NCBI RefSeq assembly: GCF_026191675.1
Contig: NZ_JAKRRY010000033.1
Location: 1 to 60,800, forward strand
Length of the DNA: 60,800 nucleotides
Reading direction: 5' to 3'
Origin: Vibrio qingdaonensis
GTDB lineage: Bacteria > Pseudomonadota > Gammaproteobacteria > Enterobacterales > Vibrionaceae
The notes under the pieces: model-generated
What the model was told of the DNA's origin: nothing
What the model saw: only the letters and a program-made list of their open reading frames with translations
Database searches by the model: none
Position numbers and translations under genes: made by a program
In this document: positions 1 through 9,243 of the stretch, in pieces
How positions within the stretch are numbered: position 1 is the stretch's first letter
Layout: each line of letters starts with the position of its first letter

Positions 1-339
1 TAGATAAACAGCGACCTCCCCAGTTGTATTCCCCGTTGAAAATACGCCCGGTTTAGAAAAAAAACCAATCTCCTCGTTACTTGTACGCCAAGCGCTTAAG
101 CTTAAATCTGCGAGTACCATTGAGGAGCCATCTGAGTAATAACCTGTGGCGATGAATGCTTGTTTGTTACCTTTGGCCAATATTAACCGACTTGTTCCAT
201 AAGTTATTGTTGAGGATACGCTAATATCGATCCTTTCTAAGGTTAACTTTGTTTTTACAACTTCTTCTGATGATTCTAAATTACAACCTGTCAAGAATGA
301 GGTAAGAAGAAATAATATAGATGAATATAGTTTAATCAT
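1..339 (-). CDS. Lipoprotein with Ig-like domain, partial
   Basis: The C-terminal part lies beyond the left edge of the window; 113 codons are visible, open throughout. The start MIKLYSSILFLLTSFLTGC is a lipoprotein signal ending in an FLTGC lipobox, so the protein should be anchored to a membrane through its cysteine. The visible mature part (GYYSDGSSMVLADLS followed by a W..S..E....KPGVF..G...G segment) resembles the bacterial Ig-like Big_2 fold found in Vibrio surface lipoproteins. The lipoprotein gene at 12101-13045 has the same general design. Function is unknown; adhesion or surface display is an inference. Confidence 0.6.
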   Translation of the reverse strand, partial: MIKLYSSILFLLTSFLTGCNLESSEEVVKTKLTLERIDISVSSTITYGTSRLILAKGNKQAFIATGYYSDGSSMVLADLSLSAWRTSNEEIGFFSKPGVFSTGNTTGEVAVYL

Positions 340-447
340 GTTTATTATATACTAATTTATTAGGATTTATAAAAATCGGGTAATAACAGGGAGAATGGTA
401 TTAATTTAATTTAATTTATTGATTTAAGAACAATCACCGAAATACGC

Positions 448-632
448 ACCTACGATCTGCTCAGCTACGTTCATTATCTCTCGTAGCCTTATACTTAAAT
501 ATTGTTACAAGACAACCAACTGGAAGTAAGACGACCAATCAATCATTAAGCGTGGTTCTCTGACCTTTTGGGTTGATATGGAAGCGGTAAGTGGCTGAGC
601 TCAAAGCAAACAAAATAAGTGCGGTAGGCTAC
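448..632 (+). mobile_element. Decayed fragment of IS5-family element
   Basis: The stretch matches the 5' part of the transposase gene of the IS5-family element at 55084-56137, including the segments cctacgatctgctcagctac and cgtggttctctgacctttt, with many substitutions and internal stops. It breaks off after the region equal to the KRGRP codons. The left terminal repeat is not recognisable. It is one of three copies in the window in different states of decay. Confidence 0.75.
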
Positions 633-950
633 CCATAACTTTTCTCCTGAAAAGATTAATTTGGTTGACTGTATTGAGCTAGTGATAGTCAGCTTAGGTT
701 GTGGGTTGGTATTAATTTAATTGATAAGCGCCAAACTTCCGATGAGATGCCTATCAATAATTTAATTACACATAAATAATATTCCAATCACTTTCCGTGT
801 AAAAGGATATTGTTATATTAAAAAATAAATAGGGAGGTAGCTCAAAAGTTACCTAAGTCGATTTCCGAGTCTAAAGCGGAAACAAAATTGACCTTAACGT
901 ATTTTAACTCAAGATAGTAACTAAGCTCGGTTGTAAGGAGGTTATCAACA

Positions 951-1172
951 ATGGTTTATCAATGGGCTGTATTTCGTCATCAGCGTCCTATTTTCGGCGC
1001 AGGGTGTGAATTATTTGTTGTCATGCTCGCTTTTTTATCAATAGCCTTACCTCTGATATATGAAGAAAGCTTATTTATGCTGGGAATATCTTCAGGACTT
1101 GCCATCATTTGCTTTACTCTATTTTTACTTTTTGCCCAAAGTGACAAGCTCCGAAGGTCAATGTCTAGCTAG
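951..1172 (+). CDS. Small membrane protein
   Basis: This 73-residue protein has a very strong ribosome-binding site (AAGGAGGT) ahead of its ATG. Two hydrophobic stretches, roughly residues 18-37 and 43-62, look like a two-helix inner-membrane hairpin, and the tail is basic and serine-rich. No family is recognised. It stands alone between an IS remnant and a stretch without clear genes. The strong start signal and membrane pattern favour a real gene, but its role cannot be told. Confidence 0.5.
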   Translation: MVYQWAVFRHQRPIFGAGCELFVVMLAFLSIALPLIYEESLFMLGISSGLAIICFTLFLLFAQSDKLRRSMSS

Positions 1173-1716
1173 GATCTGCCCCCATTAAGTTTACCAGAGC
1201 GGGAGCAAACTTGATTTCAACCTGCTCTATTAGAATTACTTAATTATTATTTTCTAAGTGTTTGTATGTCTATATTGGAACTTGCAATTTATCTAAAGTA
1301 GAGCAACTCACGCTCAGGAAATACTGCTTGTCGCAAAGGACATCAACGTGCACACTCGATCATATGGCTGGATCGAAAAAGACGTAGCTCGTATCAAAAC
1401 ACGACCCGCTTGAATGCCGAGAACGACCTGAATACCGAAACAAAATTCAGACATCTTGATGACCTTGACTGATGACTGTTTGATACAAACACCTTAATTG
1501 TCATACAGGCAAGAGAGAAAAGCCTTAGCCGATTAGCCGACGTGCGATGCTCGGACATTTTTTCAGCTTTCTTCTCGTAGACCTCGCCTCTGATCTGTTT
1601 AATGATGGTAGTGTTATCACACACAAATACTTACCCCCTTACCTCGGTTAAATTCACCGAAATCACGTGCCTGGATATGTCAGCGGAAACCGTAGAACGT
1701 ATTTAAATGTGATCTC
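1173..1716. other. Region without a convincing gene
   Basis: No open frame here has a good ribosome-binding site and plausible composition. A 76-codon minus-strand frame at 1394-1624 is rich in unrelated low-information residues and was not accepted. The segment may be decayed coding DNA. Confidence 0.4.
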
Positions 1717-2226
1717 CTAAGCACCAAAACGTATATCGAAACAAAACCCCGAACACTTAAACGTACCCTCACCCGTTTTCACGAATCGTAAGGCTGGAAA
1801 CACTGACCTGTAGGTGGTGTAAAGGATTATGTGATCCACTCGCTCATGGAGAAACCATTCGCCAAAGTCTGCCCTGTTCAATTCAACAAAGAAGTTACGC
1901 ACCTCGTGCAAAGCAAAACGACGAAACACCAATTGCGGAAACTTCTGCTTGATATCGTCAACCAACCCTTGCTCTTTGAGCGCATTTATATCGGCCTGTT
2001 GCTCTGGAGACTGACGACGGCTGAACATTTTTAAACGATGAATTTTTGAGACCAAATCAGACTTTATTTTTTCCTCATCACGACACTTTTTGACTAGATA
2101 GCGCAACTTTAATACTGCCAAAGGACTAGAGGCATCATTTTTTGGTGAGCTTTCGTGTCCCAGCGGCGAAACGCTGGTTGCTGAATTTGAATTAGAGAGA
2201 GTTGGGGTTGAGTTTTGTTGCGCCAT
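1717..2226 (-). CDS. Hypothetical protein, basic, Ser/Asn-rich N-terminus
   Basis: This 169-residue protein starts at an ATG preceded by AAAGGAAAA at good distance. Residues 1-35 are a polar, low-complexity Ser/Asn/Pro segment. Residues 38-90 are strongly charged and probably helical (LRYLVKKCRDEEKIKSDL). The last 70 residues are richer in aromatic residues and look like a small folded domain. There is no signal peptide or membrane segment, so it is presumably cytoplasmic. No family is recognised and no neighbour shares its operon. Confidence 0.5.
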   Translation of the reverse strand: MAQQNSTPTLSNSNSATSVSPLGHESSPKNDASSPLAVLKLRYLVKKCRDEEKIKSDLVSKIHRLKMFSRRQSPEQQADINALKEQGLVDDIKQKFPQLVFRRFALHEVRNFFVELNRADFGEWFLHERVDHIILYTTYRSVFPALRFVKTGEGTFKCSGFCFDIRFGA

Positions 2227-3016
2227 GAGATTTTCCTTTTTTGAGTATCACTTTTCGGAGCCGCTTGGCTGTCCGCTCTCTCAACATCGTTCTGCTTTGC
2301 AAGGGCGCGCAGCGGCGAAGCCTCACTTGAAAAACAGGTTGTGGTGAGAAACGGTTAACACCCTGCGTGCCCGTAAATGAATCGAGTGATAGGAAATTAA
2401 CGCATAAGAAAACAAGCCCTTAATCGAACTTATTCAAAGACAGGGAGTGCAACAAGGAGAGACGACGAGGCGCATCAAACGTAGAGAGAAGCGCATTGAG
2501 TAATTGTTCTCAGGAAAGTAAAGCATCTCGAGCTGGTTCGATAAAGCGACTCAAGTTATCGAGAGAGGAGAGAATCGACGGAATGAACCAAGCGGAGCGA
2601 GAACGCCCTAGCTCAGAAGTATCAACAACAGAACTACTCTATTAGAGGTAACTCTAAAAGAACCATTCTTTTTTAGTCCCATTTTTATATTAGCTATCGC
2701 TCTTGCGTTCTCAAGTAGATGATGGATTCCCTCCCTTTAGCCATTCATATAATCCTTTTGCACTCGGACGCTACTGGTTTATCTCCCTCCCAACCCATGA
2801 CGGTTATAACCGTTTTAAAAAACAATTTCTCGACCTCTTCCTAAGTCATTTGACACCCTAACTCTCGAAAAATGTAACTCTACTCATTTCGCGGTATTTC
2901 ACGAAAAAAATCTTATAAATAAGAGAGCGTATATTGAGTATTATATAAACTATATTAAACATACGGAGACAAAGTTCGCACTAGGGTAATCCTAAATAGA
3001 TAGCCCCAGCGCCTAA
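2227..3016. other. Intergenic region, no gene seen
   Basis: About 790 bases between the hypothetical gene and the hexanucleotide repeat contain no open frame with start signals. The part around 2440-2620 is purine-rich on the + strand with recurring gagag and cgag words. No RNA gene was recognised. Confidence 0.4.
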
Positions 3017-3055
3017 GCTGGAGCTGGAGCTGGAGCTGGAGCTGGAGCTGGAGCT
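3017..3055 (+). repeat. GCTGGA hexanucleotide tandem repeat
   Basis: Six and a half perfect copies of GCTGGA lie just 3' of the RidA stop codon (23 bases away). The repeat is outside any accepted reading frame. Perfect short tandem repeats of this kind change length by replication slippage. Confidence 0.95.
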
Positions 3056-3078
3056 AAAAAATTAAAAATGATTAATGA

Positions 3079-3471
3079 CTAAGGTGCAACAGCAACGGCT
3101 TCTATCTCAATCATGGCGTTGAGAGGAAGTTTCGATACTTCAATACAGGTTCTCGCAGGAAAATAATTGGCGCCGTGCTTAATGAAAAAATCATTATAAA
3201 TTTCATTTACAACTGAAAAGCTCATCATATCGGTAATATAAACAGTTGTTTTCACTACGTCTGACATGTCAGCGTCTGCATGGAGCAAAATTGCTCTCAT
3301 ATTCTCTAGACACTGCACCGTTTGCTTCTCAAGACTATTTTTAACCAAAAACCCAGTCTGGGGACTCAGTGGTAATTGACCAGAAGTGAAAATTAACCCA
3401 CTGGTGATGATCCCTTGGGAGTATGGGCCAATCGCTTTTGGGGCCGCTTGAGTATCAATGATTTTGCGCAT
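3079..3471 (-). CDS. ridA: RidA family reactive intermediate deaminase
   Basis: At 130 residues this has the usual length of RidA (YjgF/YER057c/UK114) proteins, which as trimers hydrolyse reactive enamine/imine intermediates such as 2-aminoacrylate made by PLP enzymes. Visible family marks are the N-terminal APKAIGPYSQGI, the GQLPLSP segment, the PARTCIEV motif with the substrate-binding arginine, and the closing MIEIEAVAV. It is cytosolic and monocistronic. A plasmid copy would be additional to chromosomal ridA. It could protect against imines from PLP enzymes such as the tryptophanase in this window, but that link is only an inference. Confidence 0.9.
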   Translation of the reverse strand: MRKIIDTQAAPKAIGPYSQGIITSGLIFTSGQLPLSPQTGFLVKNSLEKQTVQCLENMRAILLHADADMSDVVKTTVYITDMMSFSVVNEIYNDFFIKHGANYFPARTCIEVSKLPLNAMIEIEAVAVAP

Positions 3472-3773
3472 ATTTTCTCAATCCTATTAGTTTTAGATGC
3501 CCAACAAAATTAGAGGATTAACTGAAAAAACACTTATTATTTAATCATAATTTCATCAGTTTTTAACCTTATTGAATCAGAACTGATGCCAACGAAGCGT
3601 TAAAACCCAACCAAAGGACAACTAGGGCACAAGCTAAAGCACGTTGTTTGTGATTGAAGATAATATGGCTTGGTTGAACCACCAAAGAGTAAGGAACGAA
3701 CGAGAAGGTTCACGAGATAAAGCAGGTAGCCAGAAGGGTGCTCTAAGTGAAGGGCAAATATGTTTAGAATGAA

Positions 3774-4559
3774 TCATCTTAAACTTTCAGCGTATTCCTG
3801 CATAACCCTAGTATTATCACCCTTAACTCCGTGACCACAGAACTCTCCGTTGTTACTAATCAGGGGGCTTGAGTAGGCAGGAACTACTTGCGTAGCATAG
3901 CTCATGACAGTGCCGTAATTCGAGCAATGGTAAGCTCCCGCGTAAGGCTTTACCTTTTTTCTATTGTCAGGGAAAACCTGCTCATTAACCCAAAACTTAC
4001 CACTTTCAGTATCAGGCTGCTCATGCATAGCCCAAGCTAAGTGCCCAAATTCGTGTTCTAAAACGGTAATAGGAAATCTTTCCGATAAGACAATAAAGCT
4101 ATCATTCATATTCATCATCGTCATGCCATGAATTTCTTGTGCAATGACGACAGGGTGATTCTCACCAAGAACCACCACATACTGTTCTATTGGGTTACTT
4201 CTAAGATGGTCAATTTCGGAAGCGCCTACTTCTTCTTGTAAGGCAGAATGTAGAGAGGAAACAGATGAAACACTCTTTGGCATAGATATAAATTGGCTCT
4301 CTTTAAAAGAGCGAATAATAGGTACACAAGAGTTGGCCAATATTGTGTTAGACATTGCTACTGCTTCATGCAGTTTTCCGACAATTTCACTTTTATACAC
4401 AACGGACTCATCAAGATAAAAAGTTATCTTTGATTGAACTGGCTTGTTAATCTCACATTTAGGAAATATTAACTCCGGGCTAAGATTGCGCTGGCTGATC
4501 ATGATAGCAAACACGATTAACACACAGCCACATACGAGAATACTTTTGTTTTTTAACAT
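3774..4559 (-). CDS. Membrane-anchored metzincin-like zinc metalloprotease
   Basis: The 261-residue protein begins with a positively charged N-terminus and one hydrophobic helix (residues 6-22), giving a signal anchor or uncleaved signal. Residues 169-179 read HEFGHLAWAMH, a zinc site of the HExxHxxxxxH metzincin type, although the usual glycine at the eighth position is tryptophan. About 40 residues later the GTVMSYA segment fits a Met-turn. Several cysteines suggest an extracytoplasmic fold. The substrate is unknown. It lies next to the double-glycine-peptide region, but no shared operon is evident. Family assignment rests on these motifs only. Confidence 0.7.
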   Translation of the reverse strand: MLKNKSILVCGCVLIVFAIMISQRNLSPELIFPKCEINKPVQSKITFYLDESVVYKSEIVGKLHEAVAMSNTILANSCVPIIRSFKESQFISMPKSVSSVSSLHSALQEEVGASEIDHLRSNPIEQYVVVLGENHPVVIAQEIHGMTMMNMNDSFIVLSERFPITVLEHEFGHLAWAMHEQPDTESGKFWVNEQVFPDNRKKVKPYAGAYHCSNYGTVMSYATQVVPAYSSPLISNNGEFCGHGVKGDNTRVMQEYAESLR

Positions 4560-4650
4560 AAACTTTTCTTCTTACAAACCAACCTTAAGCAACCAAAACT
4601 TGTACGAACCACTATTTTGATGGTGACAATGATGGATTATGTTCGTTCCC

Positions 4651-4932
4651 CTAAATCAAAGTTAACACGAAGCTTTTAATCATTAATATCAAGCCCAACG
4701 TTAACAAGAACACAACAGCACGGTAATTATTTTTATTGTCAGTCACTTCAGTACTATTTCGGCCACCTTGAGAGACTAGAGCGCTCAGAACTAAGATTAC
4801 AATGGCAATGTAGGCGTAGTAATCGCTTAACGAATACTGTTTGAAAGATGGGACTAACAACCAAAGTACGCTTAAAAACAGTATGGCGATATTTAAGTAA
4901 ATAAGTGAAAGAAACAGTCCTCTTGCTAGCAT
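4651..4932 (-). CDS. Small membrane protein, third gene of peptide/CPBP operon
   Basis: This 93-residue protein has three hydrophobic segments (about residues 8-28, 38-56 and 72-91), so it is an inner-membrane protein. Its ATG overlaps the CPBP stop codon (TAATG), which indicates translational coupling. With the preceding double-glycine peptide and CPBP-type gene it forms a three-gene minus-strand unit, so it may be a second immunity or accessory protein. No family is recognised. Confidence 0.6.
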   Translation of the reverse strand: MLARGLFLSLIYLNIAILFLSVLWLLVPSFKQYSLSDYYAYIAIVILVLSALVSQGGRNSTEVTDNKNNYRAVVFLLTLGLILMIKSFVLTLI

Positions 4933-5759
4933 TACTCCTTCCTGAACTCTCTTCGCTGATAATCAATAAAGAGCAAAAACAGCACCAGATAACCCGATTG
5001 TAGTGCAACAATATTAATATCAACCACCTCCCAAGGATTAAAGTGAAGCTGTGTGATCGAGTAATAAACAAGGTCATAAAGTAAAATAAATAGGTTATGA
5101 CCAGCATGAATGGCAATAACCACTTCTAGGCGGCGATATCGCTCAAAGGCCCAACATAAAAATACCCCTGACATAAAGGCGTACAGTTCCCACTGGTGTA
5201 TTGAAGCGAATATTAAGCTTGAGAGTAATGCGGCGCCGGTAACCCCCAAAACGGATCTGAAAATAACAAACAACAAATAACGAAAAATAAGCTCTTCTAT
5301 CACGGGAGAAATAAACACACCGTCCATAGCGCTGCGTAACACACTCGACCAATCAATCACACCATCATAGGCTGAAAACAAAGGAGTGAAATTGTAGGCT
5401 TGGGCCTGCCAAGAGCCTGGAGAAAACCAATCAAAAACAATATATTGAATATAATTTGATACAGAATTCAATGAGATCAAACCAAGCAATACCAATACGC
5501 CTTCACCCCATGTACATGTATTTCTAGGCCAGGAGGTTGAGTACTGCTTCCAATGCTTATCTCGTCGAGCACCAACAAACAGCGCGAAAAAAGCGCTAAC
5601 GGGTAACAAGTAGTAGGCGATAGCTGAGTAGAGCACTCGATCCAAACTCGGATTAAGTATCCACTCTCGGGTAATGCTCAGGTAGTAATCAAGCAGAATA
5701 TAACTTGGAAAAAAATAACCTATATAGACTACCACCACAGCAGAGATCATTAACCGCAT
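4932..5759 (-). CDS. CPBP family intramembrane metalloprotease, candidate immunity protein
   Basis: This 275-residue polytopic membrane protein carries the CPBP (Abi) motifs: EELIFR at residues 155-160, a following FASIHQW segment with a histidine near 188, and AIHAGHN near 217-223. Family members are intramembrane glutamic/metal proteases; several near bacteriocin genes confer self-immunity. Here it starts 18 bases after the stop of a double-glycine-leader peptide gene and is coupled to a small membrane protein gene. That order is typical of a bacteriocin followed by immunity. The immunity role is inferred from position; the family call is well supported. Confidence 0.8.
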   Translation of the reverse strand: MRLMISAVVVVYIGYFFPSYILLDYYLSITREWILNPSLDRVLYSAIAYYLLPVSAFFALFVGARRDKHWKQYSTSWPRNTCTWGEGVLVLLGLISLNSVSNYIQYIVFDWFSPGSWQAQAYNFTPLFSAYDGVIDWSSVLRSAMDGVFISPVIEELIFRYLLFVIFRSVLGVTGAALLSSLIFASIHQWELYAFMSGVFLCWAFERYRRLEVVIAIHAGHNLFILLYDLVYYSITQLHFNPWEVVDINIVALQSGYLVLFLLFIDYQRREFRKE

Positions 5760-5777
5760 CGTAAATTACCCCGAAAC

Positions 5778-6020
5778 CTAACGGTCCCCAATACAGTTAC
5801 TGCCACCTCTGTCATGGCGGTCGTTCATATCGTTGCGCTCGGGAGCCTGTGCAGCACGATCTCCCGAGCGATCTCTTCGCTGGCGATACTCACTATAACG
5901 AGCTCTTGCAACTGGTGCGTGTGCTCTATCAAGCGAATCACGGAGCCAGCTTCCAATTCCACGACCTGGACTCCCTCCAACAACTTGCTCAATCTCATGA
6001 ACAGTAGTTAATACTTTCAT
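5778..6020 (-). CDS. Double-glycine-leader peptide, bacteriocin/microcin-like
   Basis: Starting at the ATG at 6020, which has GAGGAAG about ten bases upstream, the gene encodes 80 residues; a start at 6038 would add six. The first 16 residues, MKVLTTVHEIEQVVGG, are a typical leader cut after GG by C39-peptidase ABC exporters. The 64-residue core begins SPGRGIGSW, is unusually rich in Arg and Asp, and has one cysteine near its end (GGSNCIGDR). This highly charged core is unlike pore-forming class II bacteriocins. The next genes are a CPBP-type protein and a small membrane protein. Activity is unproven; a signalling peptide is an alternative. Confidence 0.7.
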   Translation of the reverse strand: MKVLTTVHEIEQVVGGSPGRGIGSWLRDSLDRAHAPVARARYSEYRQRRDRSGDRAAQAPERNDMNDRHDRGGSNCIGDR

Positions 6021-6110
6021 TGTTAAACTCTTCCTCAATTAAATCCACGGTTCCAAGAGAGAGCGGACGGACAACTGACCTGTCGGTTTAAAATCTGTTG
6101 CATTCCGACC

Positions 6111-6132
6111 TAACCTCCCTGATTGGAGGTTA
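6111..6132. promoter_or_regulatory. Inverted repeat upstream of the double-glycine peptide gene
   Basis: TAACCTCC and GGAGGTTA are perfect 8-base inverted arms with a six-base loop, about 90 bases upstream of the peptide start. There is no T-tract on the side that would make it a terminator for the minus strand. An operator or leader-RNA hairpin is possible. The rest of 6021-6392 shows no gene; it is the divergent promoter region between this operon and the HlyD-like relic. Confidence 0.35.
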
Positions 6133-6392
6133 AAAAATTAACGTGCTTATTTGGGAGAAAGTATTTAATTATGGTTAATTAATGATGAGGCATTGAGTTT
6201 CTTAGTTCATGGTTATTCGAGTGGTTTTCCTTTGCATCAAGAGAGTTCAATCCCCCAAAAATCACTCGTAATTAATGTTTAATAAGCTGAGTTTTTCTCC
6301 ACTCCTTCTAGCATGGAGAGATCCCCCTAACCATCCATAAACTTGCCATTTGACCTAAAAACCCAAGGAATAAAAAAGAAAAAGGAATTATT

Positions 6393-7628
6393 ATGTTATT
6401 TCGTCGACAAGTTATTGAAGCAAAAAACAAACGCTAACAGGTCGCATCGTTTTAATTCAGTCACTGTCCTTGTATGGTATCAGTGCGTCACTTTTCGCTC
6501 TCTTTGTTCTCATCTTGTTCTATCTCTCGCAATTTGAGTTCGCACGTAAAGAGACTGTGAAGGAAGACCTAGCTCCACAAAAAGACGTCATCACTTTATA
6601 TTTTGCTCGTTCAGGAGTACTCAATCAGCTCTGGGGAGAGGAAGGACTAGAAATCACAGAGGGTCAGCCGATTGCACGGATTCAAAATAGCCAAGGATTA
6701 AGCAGTGGAAAAGAGCGAACCACAGCTCTCATCCAAGAAATAGACACACATTTGAAAATGTTGGAAAAAAAGCGAACTATTTCTGACGCCCTGTTTAACA
6801 AGCAAACTCTCACTTTGCAGCACCAGTTAGAGCGCCTGAATCAAAGTTTAAGCGCAATTAACAAAGCCAAACAAACCAACACCATACGCCTTGACCTACA
6901 AACCCAACTCTATGAAAAACGACAAACCTTATCTCAAGATGGATACCTTTCAGCAACAGCCTTAATAGAAGCTCAAGAAGCATTATTAGAATACCAAGAA
7001 GCGAATCAAACAATAAATAAAGAGGTGAGTTCGCTTCAGGTCGAGATAGCACAAATACAAACCCAACAACAGTTACTGCCTGAACAACACAACTTAAAAC
7101 TACTTGAGATACAATAATATATCTCTTTATTACAGGCCCAAAAAGTAGAACTAAACGGCGAATATGAATTTACACAGAAGCGTCCAAGCAAGGCACTGTT
7201 ACAGCGATTCAGGCTAAAGTAGGGAGCCAAGTATCCCCAAGTACACCGATTTTAAGTATCATCCCCACCAACTCGCCCCTTGAGTTAGAATTACTCCTAC
7301 CCACACGCTCTGCTGGTTTTTTTCAACAAGGTGATACCGTCAATATCCGCTTTGATGCTTTTCCGTATCAGAAATTCGGTTTAATGACTGATGCTATCAC
7401 GAGCATTGACAAAGCTTTGATCTTGCCAAGTGACAAAGCCCTCCCCATTCAGACAGAACAAGCCATGTATCGAGTAACAGCCTCTTTACCAGAGCAATTT
7501 AGAACGCCTATGGTGAAGAATTTCCATTGAAAACAGGCATGTTAGCTGAAGCTGATAATATTTTAGAAACGCGCACGCTCCTAGAATGGTTACTTGACCC
7601 AACATACGCGATCCAAGGTAAGCTTTAA
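6393..7628 (+). pseudogene. HlyD/CvaA-like membrane fusion protein, frameshifted
   Basis: The gene has a good ribosome-binding site (AAAAGGAA) and starts MLFRRQVIEAKNKR, then loses frame in the next codons. The second frame gives a membrane helix (residues LYGISASLFALFVLILFYL), a lipoyl-like half-motif and a long coiled coil of over 100 residues, then stops at 7117. Later blocks such as PLELELLLPTRSAGFFQQGD, VNIRFDAFPYQKFG and the end EWLLDPTYAIQGKL belong to the same family. Intact, it would be the periplasmic adaptor of a peptide exporter. Several frameshifts and stops (around 6430, 7117, 7225 and 7530) mark it as broken. Confidence 0.8.
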
Positions 7629-7683
7629 TGAGCAAACCGTACTAAAAAGTCAGCTTAAATGTTAGACAATGACTAAAATCGAA

Positions 7684-9243
7684 CTAATCAGAAAAGAGGT
7701 TTTGGTTTCGAAGCCAAGTTGAGCGCATATGCTCTACTGTAAATTGAGTTTGATGCTCAAATGCCATCTTCAAGCCTGGGTGGCTCATTGCGAACGCGAC
7801 GGCGTTCGGACTGCAGCCTTCAATGTCAAAAACTTCATAAGCAAGCGATATAAGTACCTCTAATACCAATGAAGGCCCAGACAAGAAGAGAGTTACATTA
7901 TCACTTGACCGTAAATGGTCATACCGATAGTCCGAAAAACGAAGCCAATACTCCTCGCTCTCCATCACTCTATTGTTAACGTCACAGTCGCGAGAGGTGA
8001 AAATATCATCAAATATAATGCCATTATCTTCCATATAACGGTAACGACTGCTCATCATCGTTAAGACAATTCTTATTAACTTGGATCCCTTAGGCGCTAT
8101 CAGCACATTGTTGTTGAATTCGCCCACACTATTTTTGGCTTTCGTTAATGCCAAACCCTCTTTGTGAACGGGAGGCAAGATAAAAGGGTGAAAAAGTTTA
8201 TCTTCAGTTATCGCAGCAACATCTTCATGCAAACTTTTGATTTGCTCTTTATCATCATCAAAAAACGTCGCTACGAGATTCTCTACTAGCTGATGATCAC
8301 CTTGGCACCGTGCAAAACGAGTCAATTGCTGAGTTCGAAACACATTCATAACGAGCTCGGCTTTAAGTACATCGACCATGTTATTACTCACCCATTCAGG
8401 AAAGCGCCGATTTGTTTTAGGAAAACAGTGCTCAAAACTTGGAAGTGTGTCGAAATCAACGTACATTCCCCCTTGATGATAAAGAACCAACAACCGAACG
8501 ATATCACTTGCTGCAGCTAAATTATTTCTCAGAAGTACTTCGTACAGGTAGTAAGGTTCTAAATCAAAGCCGCTAAATACAAATAATGAGTCAATAGACG
8601 CAATATCTATCAAGGTGACTAGTTTCGTTAGCCGGTAGTAACGATGCCTAACACGGTAGAGCCTATGTTCAAGCTCAGTTGCGATGTCGGCATCATAGAC
8701 TCTAGTATGATCAATTAACCATTCATCGAGGTGTCTCTCCTTACTTTCTACAAACGCCTCAAACCAGTCACTTTGGTGCTTTATAAAGGCCACATCTTCA
8801 TGACTGCAGTTGTGTATTCGACAGAGAACATCCTTAATCTCACTAGCAAGTAAACAGCGGCTATCGTAATAGATGAATGTATCGTCTTGGCAAACTTCTT
8901 CCCACACATCAAAATATTCAAGCTGGCGCTCACTCAAACAACCGATCCAAACAAAAAATACCTTATCTAACATCACAAGGTCCTTTGGTTCGAGCCAACT
9001 AATACGCTGTAACACATCTCGAGCAAGATATTGTTCCTTGTCAGCTAAAAGCAATTCGTCCAATAACCGAATGAAAATAGACACAGATTCTTGATTTATC
9101 TGCCCTTGAAACGCCAGTAACTTCTCTACGAAGCCACATGCTTTTTTCTTATCAAACAGCGTGGAATCAGAACTATTGATAAGCTCAAAAACAAGTTGGA
9201 GATTGTTATCTAACGCACTGCCAGCTGTCATATTCATTACCAA
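7684..9243 (-). CDS. TcdA/TcdB-type (GT44-like) glycosyltransferase
   Basis: The 519-residue protein shows the hallmarks of the clostridial large-toxin glucosyltransferase fold: VWIG near residue 98, then an LAAASDIVRLLVLYHQGG segment followed by MYVDFD, with the nucleotide-sugar/metal DxD at residues 263-265. A late EDNGIIFDD segment and a C-terminal SGPS stretch also fit. There is no signal peptide or membrane helix, and it lacks the protease and translocation parts of the large toxins. It is the third gene of a minus-strand unit after a double-glycine peptide and an exported protein, overlapping the latter by 38 bases. It could glycosylate the peptide or act as a toxin. The exact start (9243, 9237 or 9231) is uncertain. 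Confidence 0.75.
   Translation of the reverse strand: MVMNMTAGSALDNNLQLVFELINSSDSTLFDKKKACGFVEKLLAFQGQINQESVSIFIRLLDELLLADKEQYLARDVLQRISWLEPKDLVMLDKVFFVWIGCLSERQLEYFDVWEEVCQDDTFIYYDSRCLLASEIKDVLCRIHNCSHEDVAFIKHQSDWFEAFVESKERHLDEWLIDHTRVYDADIATELEHRLYRVRHRYYRLTKLVTLIDIASIDSLFVFSGFDLEPYYLYEVLLRNNLAAASDIVRLLVLYHQGGMYVDFDTLPSFEHCFPKTNRRFPEWVSNNMVDVLKAELVMNVFRTQQLTRFARCQGDHQLVENLVATFFDDDKEQIKSLHEDVAAITEDKLFHPFILPPVHKEGLALTKAKNSVGEFNNNVLIAPKGSKLIRIVLTMMSSRYRYMEDNGIIFDDIFTSRDCDVNNRVMESEEYWLRFSDYRYDHLRSSDNVTLFLSGPSLVLEVLISLAYEVFDIEGCSPNAVAFAMSHPGLKMAFEHQTQFTVEHMRSTWLRNQNLFSD

Noticed and set aside
811..825. A second Zur-like box (tgttatattaaaaaa)
   Set aside because: Only one half is palindromic; the rest is a run of A in AT-rich DNA, and the downstream gene has no link to metals.
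1394..1624. Minus-strand 76-codon frame
   Set aside because: No ribosome-binding site, no recognisable domain and unlikely composition.
7684..9243. A full clostridial-type large toxin
   Set aside because: Only the glycosyltransferase domain is present; no cysteine protease, translocation or repeat-binding domain follows.
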